Positions 24,721-32,557 of a stretch of DNA of 38,998 nt are shown here, piece after piece. The notes under the pieces are model-generated. The model searched no databases. It was given only the letters and a program-made list of their open reading frames with translations, and had not been told where the DNA came from. Position numbers and translations under genes: made by a program. The DNA is from Desulfoluna sp. (lineage in GTDB: Bacteria; Desulfobacterota; Desulfobacteria; Desulfobacterales; Desulfolunaceae): contig NZ_JAQYWB010000055.1 in the NCBI RefSeq assembly GCF_030145185.1, forward strand, positions 1 to 38,998, in the 5' to 3' direction. Positions within the stretch are counted from its first letter, which is position 1, and the number at the start of each line of letters is the position of its first letter.

Positions 24721-25491
24721 TCACTTCTTGCCTTCCATCATGGACTGAACAAACTCAAGGGTGCCGCGAACTTCCGGCTTGGTAAAAATATCAAACCCAG
24801 CACGCCATGGTTCTTTATCCAATCGATAACGAATGCTGTCCGCCGTATCCTGACGCATCATCTTTTTCATGGTAATGAAAGGACGGTTGGGGGTGTCGAT
24901 CCAGGAGGTCACGATCTGCTTGGCGCGAACCATCAACTGATCTTCTTCCACAATTTCATCCACCATGCCAATCTCAAGAGCCTTCTCAACCCCGACCATA
25001 TCACCGAAGAACATCACGTTACGGTAAGTGCGATCGTCATTTAATCCATAACGAACCACTCTGTACTGAGCAATGGACAGGGGCAGCCCGATCTTGATCT
25101 CGCTCATCCCCATGCGGATCTTGGGATGGTTTTTCACCACACGGTAATCGGCAGCAAAGGACCAGATGAGGCCGGCGGCGGCGCAGTGACCGTTAATGGC
25201 AGAGACCACGGGCTTTTCACAGGTAAAAAAGTTAAGGAGGAGTTCTTCCTCCTCTTCAAACCAGGCGACGGCCTCTGCGTGAGACTGGAACCCGATAAAA
25301 TCAGGGAGATGGAATCCACTTGAGAAAAACCGGCCTTCCCCGGTCAGCACAATCCCCTTCATGGTATCGTCTTCGTTGACCTTTTTAACGATGGCATCCA
25401 TTTGACGCAGGGTGTCAAGGGTAATGGAATTGGTGGCACCATGAGACAGGGTAATAATGGCGATTCCGTCTTCGACTCTTTCCTTAATCAT
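24721..25491 (-). CDS. Enoyl-CoA hydratase/isomerase family protein
   Basis: A 256-aa crotonase-fold protein. The oxyanion-hole strands are visible as FFSSGFHL (near 57-64) and GHCAAAGLIW. The MSEIKIGLPL segment supplies one candidate acid. The usual first hydratase glutamate is not obvious in CAAAGLIW, which is more like the delta3-delta2-enoyl-CoA isomerase branch. So hydratase versus isomerase is open. The start at 25491 is fixed by GGAGGGAATT; the upstream in-frame ATG is not used. It is the first gene of an operon with the LytS/LytR pair, an unusual partnership. Confidence 0.85.
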   Translation of the reverse strand: MIKERVEDGIAIITLSHGATNSITLDTLRQMDAIVKKVNEDDTMKGIVLTGEGRFFSSGFHLPDFIGFQSHAEAVAWFEEEEELLLNFFTCEKPVVSAINGHCAAAGLIWSFAADYRVVKNHPKIRMGMSEIKIGLPLSIAQYRVVRYGLNDDRTYRNVMFFGDMVGVEKALEIGMVDEIVEEDQLMVRAKQIVTSWIDTPNRPFITMKKMMRQDTADSIRYRLDKEPWRAGFDIFTKPEVRGTLEFVQSMMEGKK

Positions 25492-25548
25492 AATTCCCTC
25501 CGAAACGACCAATGGTCACATAAAACACAATAATTCTGGAATGATAAC

Positions 25549-25578
25549 ATGAAACTTTGTTCACTTGCCGTGTGTCAA
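25549..25578 (-). promoter_or_regulatory. Candidate promoter of the crotonase-LytS-LytR operon
   Basis: On the minus strand a perfect TTGACA (25573-25578), an 18-bp spacer and a weak TTTCAT (25549-25554). An imperfect inverted repeat overlaps the -35 box. Confidence 0.4.
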
Positions 25579-25595
25579 TTTTTTACACCCGGCAA
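25565..25595. promoter_or_regulatory. Imperfect inverted repeat overlapping the -35 box
   Basis: TTGCCGTGTGT faces ACACCCGGCAA across nine T-rich bases, 11-bp arms with one mismatch. Its place over the -35 of the crotonase promoter suggests an operator. The A-run following it on the plus strand is not a terminator signature. Confidence 0.4.
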
Positions 25596-26144
25596 AAAAT
25601 GGGTATACCTGAATTGCCTCGAAATGTCCATGCCGGTTTCTTCAAGCACCCAAAGTCCTCTGTGATTACCACACATTGATGTTCCCTGCTCCGTCTCTTC
25701 GAACCAGAGCTTCAAGCACCCCCCAGAGTGGATCGGGATCAGAGATAGGGATAGGGTCCTGTGGCCCTCTGAAAAATCGTGGTCATGGAAGGACCGGGTT
25801 CGTTTGACTGGCCTAACCCGGATATTTCATGAGAAAACGATCGCGCCAAAGAAATAAGATATTATTACAGCTGATTACCGTGGAAAATTTAGATATTTCT
25901 AAAATACAAAATGCAATTCACGGTTTTCTTACCGCTTTTCTCACCCTTCGGGCTAAACGATGATCAAGGCCCCAAAGAACCACAGACAAGCCGTTATTTC
26001 GAAGCTTGGGCGACGAACCGGATTATAAAGGGATGAACAAACCGAGGAGAGACTCAAAAAGGAACGTCTCGCAGCAGAAAAATAATTCGGGGGGAACACT
26101 TTCGGCTGCCAGAGAATCGTTGAACAGAAAAACAGACGCCCTTC
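25596..26144. other. Intergenic region without a gene
   Basis: About 550 bp between the crotonase promoter and the end of the signalling operon. No recognisable coding signal or repeat family, apart from a weak terminator at its right edge. Confidence 0.55.
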
Positions 26145-26152
26145 TCAGGCGT
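26128..26152 (-). terminator. Weak terminator of the signalling operon
   Basis: ACGCC/GGCGT stem spanning the stop codon of the last small gene, followed on the minus strand by CTGTTTTT. The stem is short, so this is a modest candidate. Confidence 0.4.
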
Positions 26153-26429
26153 TTCGCAGCTTGCCCCGAAGAACAACCTGCATGTAACGTTGCCGCTGAT
26201 ACTGCGCTTTTCGTTTTGCCTGGTCGAGAAACATGAATCGGCGCTCCCGGCCGGGATCCTCCCCCACCATGCGATCGATACGCATGGAGAGGGTGTGCAG
26301 CTCCCCCAGCACCCGAGGCTCCGTTGTGGGCAGCTCCCTGATGAGACGTTCCATGCGTTGGGTGGCCCGACTCAGTTCGCCGATAAGGACCTCAACTCGT
26401 TCATTTCGAAACGGATTTTTAGCTATCAT
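26145..26429 (-). CDS. Small helical protein of unknown function
   Basis: 94 aa, not recognised. The sequence is rich in Arg and Glu and looks wholly alpha-helical, with heptad-like leucines (VLIGELSRATQRMERLIREL) and a very basic C-terminal third. No cysteines, no membrane segment. It overlaps the stop of the hybrid kinase gene in an ATGA arrangement and has AGAGGG upstream, so it is translationally coupled to it and likely real. A role as accessory or output protein of the kinase pathway is only inferred from position. Confidence 0.65.
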   Translation of the reverse strand: MIAKNPFRNERVEVLIGELSRATQRMERLIRELPTTEPRVLGELHTLSMRIDRMVGEDPGRERRFMFLDQAKRKAQYQRQRYMQVVLRGKLRNA

Positions 26430-27934
26430 ACGCCCTCTGTATCGGCCTTAGTCAGGGCCGGAAGTTTGACCGTAAAGGTACTGCCCACCATGGGCTGGCT
26501 GATCACATCCACCGTCCCAAAGAGTCCCTCCACCAGTTGGCGGACAATGGAAAGCCCAAGACCCGTCCCGACAATAAACCGTCTTTTATCATCTTTGATC
26601 CGGTAAAACTTCTGAAAAATCTTCTCCTGGTACTTTTCTTCAATGCCAAACCCGTCGTCAGCGATGGCCACCCAGAGTTCATCATCGTCCGAAACCGAGA
26701 CAGACACCCTCACATGGCCCCCGCTGCCTGTGTACTTGATGGCATTGGTAATCAGGTTACCATAAATACTCTCAAGCGACGAGGGATCGGCAAAAAGCAG
26801 GGGCAAAACCGTCTCGGGCAGTTCAAGGGTCAGCCCCACCCCCTGAGCCTGGGCGCGAGCCCTTAAAAAATCCACCATGGCCCGCAACAAACCTCCGGGA
26901 TCCACCTCACGGGGGTGAGAAAACTCCCCGCCCCCTTCGATACGCTGCAGGTCCAGCAGATCACCGATCAGGGCGATCAAGGCTCCGGCCTTGTCGCGCG
27001 CTCTCACGATCACCCCCCGGTTCTCCTCCCCCATCGCCGGCCCCACCTCCTCTTCCACCAGGGCGAGCTGCTCACAAATGGCCGTCAGCGGGGATCGAAG
27101 CTCATGGGCGACCTTGGCGACAAATTCGGATTTCATCTGATCAAAGGTTTTCAGGTCGGTGATATCCGTCAGCGTCACCACCGACCCCAGACACTCCCCC
27201 TCCGCCGACAGGACGTGCTGACCTCGGGCCAGATAAAACCCATTGTCCGGGACCTGAAGTTCACAGGAAGGGATCTTGCCATCGGTCATGAAGACCCCGG
27301 TAGAGATGCTGTTGATCCAGAGACAAAAATCAGAGTCCTCGATGTACCAGGAAATATGGCACTGGGACTCCATCAAACGATCCCCGACAAAGAGCCGTTG
27401 AAACACCGAGTTCATGAGCACCACCATGCCGTAGGCGTTGGTCACCACCACCCCGTTGGGCAACGACTCGACAATGGCCGCGATCCGGCTCTTTTCCGTC
27501 CCCAGGTCTGTCAGGGTGCGCTCACGCTCCCGTTTCAACTTTTCAGCCCGTCGCACCACCCGAATGTGATCCAGCGCGCGTCCGGCCACCAGACGAATCT
27601 GTTCCGGCTCAAAGGGCTTGGCGATAAAATCGTAGGCCCCGCTCTTCATGGCCGTGATCGCGGACTCCACGGTGGCGTAACCGGTCATGATAATCACCAG
27701 GGAGGAAGGAGCCCTCTCCTGGATCTGGGCCAGCACCTCCATGCCATCCATCCCCGGCATCTTCAGATCGAGAAAGACCACTTTAGGGGTGGCCTCAGAC
27801 ACAAAGGAAAGCCCTTCCGAACCCTCCGCAGCCGTAAGCACCTCGCAGCCGCTTCGGGCCAGAGAACGCCTGCAGCCTTCCCGGATATCTTCCTCGTCAT
27901 CAATGATCAGAATCTTTATGTTCGCGTCATCCAT
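26426..27934 (-). CDS. Receiver-PAS-histidine kinase hybrid protein
   Basis: A 502-aa signalling protein with the receiver first: acidic pair Asp12/Asp13, phospho-acceptor Asp56 (FLDLKMPG) and a KPF loop at about 106. A short coiled coil and a PAS-like domain (about 150-260) follow, then HisKA with His277 (AHELRSPL), then HATPase (NLITNAIKYT, DDGFGI, GTGLGLSI). It can thus accept phosphate and also autophosphorylate. No membrane helices, so it is cytoplasmic. The start at 27934 begins the receiver; the longer frame overlaps the upstream gene heavily and is rejected. It overlaps the upstream kinase by 8 bp, which points to direct cooperation with it. Confidence 0.9.
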   Translation of the reverse strand: MDDANIKILIIDDEEDIREGCRRSLARSGCEVLTAAEGSEGLSFVSEATPKVVFLDLKMPGMDGMEVLAQIQERAPSSLVIIMTGYATVESAITAMKSGAYDFIAKPFEPEQIRLVAGRALDHIRVVRRAEKLKRERERTLTDLGTEKSRIAAIVESLPNGVVVTNAYGMVVLMNSVFQRLFVGDRLMESQCHISWYIEDSDFCLWINSISTGVFMTDGKIPSCELQVPDNGFYLARGQHVLSAEGECLGSVVTLTDITDLKTFDQMKSEFVAKVAHELRSPLTAICEQLALVEEEVGPAMGEENRGVIVRARDKAGALIALIGDLLDLQRIEGGGEFSHPREVDPGGLLRAMVDFLRARAQAQGVGLTLELPETVLPLLFADPSSLESIYGNLITNAIKYTGSGGHVRVSVSVSDDDELWVAIADDGFGIEEKYQEKIFQKFYRIKDDKRRFIVGTGLGLSIVRQLVEGLFGTVDVISQPMVGSTFTVKLPALTKADTEGV

Positions 27935-29408
27935 GGCTGTCTGACTCCCCTGGCCCTCGGGGGCGAGGAATTTCCACCCGAAAGGTGGCCCCTTCGCCCT
28001 CATTATTAAACGCGGTCAGGGTGCCGCCATGACTCTCCACAATGCCGTATGCCAGGCTCAACCCCAGCCCCGTCCCCTCCCCGGCCTCCTTGGTGGTAAA
28101 AAAAGGGTCAAAAATTCGTTTCAACAAGGCCTCCGGGATTCCGATACCCGTATCAACCACCTCGGCAAAGACCCACCCGATGCCTGTCACTCCGGTCCTG
28201 ACGGTGAGCACCCCTTCATTCCCCATGGCATCAGCTGCATTTAAGATGATGTTCATAAACAGATGGTTCATCTGCTGCCCATCCGCCATCACGTGGGGAA
28301 GCGTGGGATCCAATTCGGAGCGGATCTCGATGTTATGAAAAATCGTCTGGCTCTCGAGAAGATAGAGTGTCCGGCTGATGGCACGGTTGATATCCAGGGG
28401 CGACATGGCCTTCTGGGTCTGGCGCGCAAACTCCAGTAGCTCGCGCACCGTATCCCGACACCGGGAGGCATCACGCAGAATGCGTTTGATATCCTGCTGC
28501 GCCTCCTCGGGCAGCTCGTACTCCTCGAGAAGGAGCCGCGCAAAAAGAACAATCCCCCCCAGGGGGTTGTTAATCTGATGGGCCACGCCGGCGGCCAGCT
28601 TTCCAAGTGAGGACATCTTTTCAGCCTGAAGAAGCTGAAGCTGGGTCACGTTGAGCTCTTCTGCCATACGCAAGGACTCGCGCATGTCCCGAAAGAACCC
28701 GATGGTGGCCACCTCCTGACCTTCTTCATAAACAATCGCCGCATCCAGATTGATGGGAACCCGTTGCCCGCTCTTGTCCATGCCATCCACCCGAAGGGCT
28801 TTCACATTACCCGGCCCCCCGGAATCTGTACCGCGCATCTTGACCATAATCTCTTCGGCCACTCCCGGGGGATACACTTTCCGAATATCCATCCCGGCCA
28901 ACGCCTCCTCCACGCTGAACCCGCAGATATCCGAAGCGGCATCATTAAAAATCAGGATCCGGCCATCAATATGGGCGGCAATGACCCCGTCCACGGCGCT
29001 GTTGATGAGATTTTTTAAAAAGGCGTTGGAACGTTCAAGGTTCTCTTCCATCTCCTCAAAGGAGGAGACATCATAATCGAGCAGGACCACATAGGATATT
29101 TCGTCCCCGCTATAGAGCGGATACGCATAGTGACAGGCCTCACGCTGGATCTTCCCATTCACAGGATCCACTTTTTTTACGGCACGTTTGCCCGTCCGAA
29201 GGACCTCGACGGCGAGGCAGGGGCTGCAGGGGAGGTCCCGTCTGTAGAGAAGTTCATGGCAGGTGCGGCCTATACACTGTGTCCCCATGTATCTCAACCC
29301 GGGACGGAAATTGGTGGCGATCACCTTGAGGTCTCGTGAAACCAGCATCAGGTTTCGCTTCTCCTCCTCCAGCGCACAAATGGTTCCATCCCGTTTGTCC
29401 GGATACAC
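27927..29408 (-). CDS. PAS-domain sensor histidine kinase
   Basis: A 493-aa cytoplasmic kinase. Residues 18-115 form a PAS-like domain with four closely placed cysteines (45, 50, 61, 64, ending PCSPC), a pattern fit for metal or redox sensing. A classical PAS domain (about 130-245), a coiled coil, HisKA with His277 (GVAHQINNPLGG) and HATPase (NIILNAADAM, DTGIGI, GTGLGLSL) follow. The start is GTG, with AAGGAG five bases upstream. It is first of three overlapping genes. A strong terminator closes the preceding metF operon 16 bp ahead, so it has its own promoter or relies on read-through. Confidence 0.9.
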   Translation of the reverse strand: MYPDKRDGTICALEEEKRNLMLVSRDLKVIATNFRPGLRYMGTQCIGRTCHELLYRRDLPCSPCLAVEVLRTGKRAVKKVDPVNGKIQREACHYAYPLYSGDEISYVVLLDYDVSSFEEMEENLERSNAFLKNLINSAVDGVIAAHIDGRILIFNDAASDICGFSVEEALAGMDIRKVYPPGVAEEIMVKMRGTDSGGPGNVKALRVDGMDKSGQRVPINLDAAIVYEEGQEVATIGFFRDMRESLRMAEELNVTQLQLLQAEKMSSLGKLAAGVAHQINNPLGGIVLFARLLLEEYELPEEAQQDIKRILRDASRCRDTVRELLEFARQTQKAMSPLDINRAISRTLYLLESQTIFHNIEIRSELDPTLPHVMADGQQMNHLFMNIILNAADAMGNEGVLTVRTGVTGIGWVFAEVVDTGIGIPEALLKRIFDPFFTTKEAGEGTGLGLSLAYGIVESHGGTLTAFNNEGEGATFRVEIPRPRGPGESDSHG

Positions 29409-29424
29409 AAAGGCTCCTTTTGAT

Positions 29425-29467
29425 AAAAAAGGCCGCGAACAAAGGGTATCCTATTGCATCGCGGCCT
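29425..29467 (-). terminator. Rho-independent terminator of the metF operon
   Basis: AGGCCGCGA and TCGCGGCCT form a 9-bp stem with a 20-nt loop, followed on the minus strand by a T-run. It stands between metF and the kinase start. Confidence 0.85.
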
Positions 29468-29518
29468 CAAAATCAAACACAACGGTTACGGTACTCTCAC
29501 CTCACAAACACAGGCAAT

Positions 29519-30445
29519 TTACTCGACAATGGGCCGGGGAAGCATCCCTGCGCGTTCGGCGATCTCGGGCACCCTGTGTTCCCACTCGATGGCCATCAGA
29601 TGAACACCGGCGACGCCCTTCATCTCCTTGAACTCTTCGATCTGTTCGCAGGCGATCTTAATGCCCTCTTCAGCGACTTTGCCCTTTTCCGCACCCTGAA
29701 GGCGCTTGATCACCTCATCGGGGACTTCGATGCCTGGCACCTTGCTCTTCATATATTTGGCCATACCCACGCTTTTCATGGGGGTGATGCCGGGGAGGAT
29801 ATACACCTTTTCAGTCAGCCCCATATCCACGGACTGCTTGACCCATTCGCGCATCTTCTCCATATTGTAGACGCACTGGGTCTGGACAAAATCCACACCG
29901 GCCTCTACTTTCTTGGCCAGGCGATGCACCCGCCACTCAAAGGGGTCGGCAAAAGGGTTGGCCGCGGCACCGATAAAGAGCTTGGGCGGACCATCAATCT
30001 CTTCACCGGAGAGAAATTTTCCCTCATCACGCATCTGCTTCACCGCGTTGATGAGCTGAATCGAATCAATGTCAAAGACACCCTTGGCGTTGGGATGATC
30101 ACCAAACATCTGATGATCGCCGCTGAGGCAAAGCATGTTGCGAATTCCCAGGGCAGAGGCACCTAAAATATCCGCCTGCATGGCCAGCCTGTTTCTGTCC
30201 CGGCACACCATCTGGTAGTTGGGTTCAAGCCCCAGCTCATTGACCAGCAGTGATGCGGCCCAGCTGGACATACGCACCATGGCAGTCTGATTGTCGGTAA
30301 TGTTCACAGCGTCTACACGGCCGACCAGGTGCTGGGCCTTCTCCTTGACATGCTCGACATTGGAACCACGTGGGGGACCCAGCTCGCCGGTAAATGCAAA
30401 GTGTCCTGCTGCGAGAATTTTTTCAAGATTGCTTCCTGATTTCAT
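29519..30445 (-). CDS. metF: Methylenetetrahydrofolate reductase
   Basis: A 308-aa FAD-dependent reductase that interconverts 5,10-methylene-THF and 5-methyl-THF. The TIM-barrel landmarks are present: FTGELGPPRG near 18-27, VDAVNITDN, LCLSGDH, an ANPFADP strand, DFVQTQCVYN and LPGITPMKS. Length matches the MetF family. AAGGA lies ten bases before the ATG. It is the last gene of a five-gene run with metV, a cytochrome b, an HdrC-like protein and a tetraheme cytochrome. The family in acetogens works as a MetVF complex, and MetF here probably binds MetV. It sits in the methyl branch of the Wood-Ljungdahl pathway. Half-site motifs resembling the TetR operator lie just upstream. Confidence 0.93.
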   Translation of the reverse strand: MKSGSNLEKILAAGHFAFTGELGPPRGSNVEHVKEKAQHLVGRVDAVNITDNQTAMVRMSSWAASLLVNELGLEPNYQMVCRDRNRLAMQADILGASALGIRNMLCLSGDHQMFGDHPNAKGVFDIDSIQLINAVKQMRDEGKFLSGEEIDGPPKLFIGAAANPFADPFEWRVHRLAKKVEAGVDFVQTQCVYNMEKMREWVKQSVDMGLTEKVYILPGITPMKSVGMAKYMKSKVPGIEVPDEVIKRLQGAEKGKVAEEGIKIACEQIEEFKEMKGVAGVHLMAIEWEHRVPEIAERAGMLPRPIVE

Positions 30446-30472
30446 ATCGGCACATTCCTTCGCTGTTTGTTA

Positions 30473-30520
30473 TGTTTGACGGGTCTGTGAGGAGCTTTCA
30501 CCTTGCCGTCATATGTTTGA
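30473..30520. promoter_or_regulatory. TetR-operator-like half-sites upstream of metF
   Basis: TATGTTTGAC (30471-30480) continues with GGGTCTGTGA, so 15 of 21 positions match the palindrome at 13318. A second TATGTTTGA lies at 30512-30520. The TCAAACATA half-site is shared by all three. The gap between the HdrC-like gene and metF (111 bp) is long enough for a secondary regulated promoter. Confidence 0.3.
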
Positions 30521-30556
30521 TATCGAGGTACAGAACAGCCCAACACCGACGGTCAC

Positions 30557-30955
30557 TCACCCTGCATGTTTCTGTTCTTTCTCAAAATCGGGGAAGACCC
30601 CCTGCTCACGACAGATGGTGCGGGCAAATGCGATCATTTCCGGGATATCGATGCCAAAGGGACAGTAACATCTTGTGCAGAGCACACATCGATCCCAGAC
30701 CACGTCGCGAATATCCTGAAGGGCGGCCCGATCGACCATCCCCTTTTTTTTATAAAGCACGCCGATGGAATTGATGAACTTGTAGGAGGGCATGTAGGTC
30801 GGATCATTGTCTCGGGCATTGAAGAGAAAACAGCTCTCGGCGCAAAGGGTGCAGTGAGCACATGCAGCCAGAGAGAGCTTCATCTTTGCCTTTCTGCTGT
30901 CGAGCCGTTTTTTGATGAGGTCGGTATCAACCCCGGCTGTGTTTTTCTTGAACAT
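30557..30955 (-). CDS. HdrC-like 4Fe-4S dicluster protein
   Basis: A 132-aa soluble electron carrier resembling heterodisulfide reductase subunit C. The first site is CAHCTLCAESC (Cys32, 35, 38, 42), a normal CxxCxxCxxxC. The second is CVLCTRCYCP (Cys90, 93, 96, 98), where the usual three residues before the last cysteine are reduced to one; the codons are unambiguous. The FGIDIPEM tail matches dicluster relatives. It likely passes electrons between the membrane cytochrome b and MetVF. The start at 30955 has GGAGAG upstream; the longer frame runs into the cytochrome b gene. It lies between that gene and metF. Confidence 0.85.
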   Translation of the reverse strand: MFKKNTAGVDTDLIKKRLDSRKAKMKLSLAACAHCTLCAESCFLFNARDNDPTYMPSYKFINSIGVLYKKKGMVDRAALQDIRDVVWDRCVLCTRCYCPFGIDIPEMIAFARTICREQGVFPDFEKEQKHAG

Positions 30956-30989
30956 GTCAACTCTCCGTATAAGAGGAAGCCCCTTGGGG

Positions 30990-31649
30990 CTACCAGTTTC
31001 TGTTGCCACTGCCCAGCGCCCACTCACCCTTGACGGAAAAACGTACCGCGAAGAAGTAGACCATGTGGACAAACTTGGTGAAGGGCGCACAGATCAACAT
31101 CGCCTCACCGGCCAGAATGTGCAGAACCATCAACGTCTTGTAGTCAAAGAGTTGATGGTACGCGAGAAGGCCCGTAATAAATGGGGCCGTGGCCAGAAGC
31201 AGCATCAGAAAATCATAGCCGCTGGTGATAATCCGAACCCGCGGGAGGAAAAGCCGTCGGTAGAGAAAAAACAGCCCGCAGAACAGAAAGATCACGGTCA
31301 AAACATCGGAGGTTCTTTCACTAAAAGAGAACAGGGAAAACCCGATGGCCCGTTCAATGAGAATGTTGTGCCCCAAAAGAAACAGCGGCACCATCACAAG
31401 ACAAAGATGAAAAACCGAGGTTACGATAATCATCCCCGGGCTGGTTTTAAAGATGGAGAGCTTCAGGGCATGAAGAAACCCACCGACACCTGCGGGAGGC
31501 ACTTCTGCCACCAGCCCTGCCGGTCGTTTCAGTTTCGGTTCCTCAATGGCTTGAGAGAGGGTCAGAAACCGGAACACCTGCCAGAGGATGCCACCGAAGA
31601 AGATCGCAATGGAGATCCAGACCATCGGACCCCTGATAAAATCGTACAT
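30990..31649 (-). CDS. NarI/DsrM-like membrane cytochrome b
   Basis: A 219-aa integral membrane protein with about five helices (roughly 8-28, 72-95, 112-130, 146-165 and 172-200). Histidines in helix-typical places (HLCLVMVPLFLLGH, VLHILAGEAML, FVHMVYFF) fit two b-type hemes as in the gamma subunit of nitrate reductase, DsrM and TmcC. Such subunits exchange electrons with the quinone pool. The ATG start is the natural beginning of the first helix. The HdrC-like gene begins 34 bp after the stop and metV ends 126 bp before the start, so it sits within the metV-metF operon. Heme number and partner are inferred. Confidence 0.82.
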   Translation of the reverse strand: MYDFIRGPMVWISIAIFFGGILWQVFRFLTLSQAIEEPKLKRPAGLVAEVPPAGVGGFLHALKLSIFKTSPGMIIVTSVFHLCLVMVPLFLLGHNILIERAIGFSLFSFSERTSDVLTVIFLFCGLFFLYRRLFLPRVRIITSGYDFLMLLLATAPFITGLLAYHQLFDYKTLMVLHILAGEAMLICAPFTKFVHMVYFFAVRFSVKGEWALGSGNRNW

Positions 31650-31775
31650 GAGAGCCCCACTTTCCTTTTCAATGGGTTGACGTCTGAGTAAAAAGGGGAA
31701 CCCTTTTCACCGGTGCCGGGAGCGGCTGATTTTCACCGGCCCTAAGGCCGGAGGCTCCATTAAAACACCACGGCA

Positions 31776-32447
31776 TCACTTGTAATAACGCTTCTCGTAC
31801 TTCGGTTGAACCACGGTACGCTGCAACTGATTCTGCCACTGCATCACGCTCTGAAGTTTCAAGATGTCATCCAAGCGATTCTGGCCTTTAAGCCTCTCGT
31901 AAATTTCCACCCACGCACAAGGGACATCCTGACTCACCTCACACATGCCATTGTTGGTCCCGCCACAGGGGCCGTTAAACAGACCTTTTGCGCATCGGGT
32001 CACCGGACAGATCCCCCCCGTGTAAGCCAAAACACACTCACCACAGGCACGACATTTTTCTTCATACATCCCGAGGTTTCGATCGACACCGATACACACG
32101 GTGTTAACAGCTGGGAAAACGGGCTTGTCGGGATAACGCTCCGCCATGAGCTGAACCCCTGCACCGCAGGCCATGGAAAGAATACAATCATACCCTTCGG
32201 CGATATCGTCCATTTCCTGGATCAGATCCATATTGCACTGACGTTCCACCGTGTAATTGCCCAATTGCTTGGAAGTGCCGCTCTCCTTGAACGTGAGCTC
32301 AAGTTCGGCGTTGAGTTCGTAGACCTCCCGCTGCCCACCGGCCAGACAGACCGATACGCACCCGCCGCATCCAACGGTCAGCACCTTGCCGTAAGTGGAT
32401 ATGGCCTCGGCGATCTCTTCCAACGGTTTTCTCTTGGCTTTAACCAC
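31776..32447 (-). CDS. metV: Methylenetetrahydrofolate reductase zinc-finger subunit MetV
   Basis: A 223-aa MetV protein, the partner of MetF in acetogen-type reductases. The N-terminal CGGCVSVC site (Cys27, 30, 34) and the C-terminal CRACGECV ... CPVTRCAKGLFNGPCGG segment are family signatures for zinc and iron-sulfur binding. The start is GTG, with GGGAGGGAA right before it. It follows the tetraheme cytochrome gene by 110 bp and precedes the cytochrome b, so it is the second gene of the operon. MetV is thought to bring electrons or structure to MetF; it has no NAD-binding motif of its own. Confidence 0.9.
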   Translation of the reverse strand: MVKAKRKPLEEIAEAISTYGKVLTVGCGGCVSVCLAGGQREVYELNAELELTFKESGTSKQLGNYTVERQCNMDLIQEMDDIAEGYDCILSMACGAGVQLMAERYPDKPVFPAVNTVCIGVDRNLGMYEEKCRACGECVLAYTGGICPVTRCAKGLFNGPCGGTNNGMCEVSQDVPCAWVEIYERLKGQNRLDDILKLQSVMQWQNQLQRTVVQPKYEKRYYK

Positions 32448-32557
32448 GATTCCCTCCCATTATAATTTATCTCAACCCCATCCCCCGGATGAAGCTGTCA
32501 TCTAACGTACTCTCGTCATGCGGCCACCCACCCAACAAGGCCTGTTGCCGCACCCGG

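Noticed and set aside
26915-28009. 364-aa open frame opposite the hybrid kinase
   Set aside because: Antisense shadow; composition is His/Arg/Pro-rich and the minus-strand gene has all kinase boxes.
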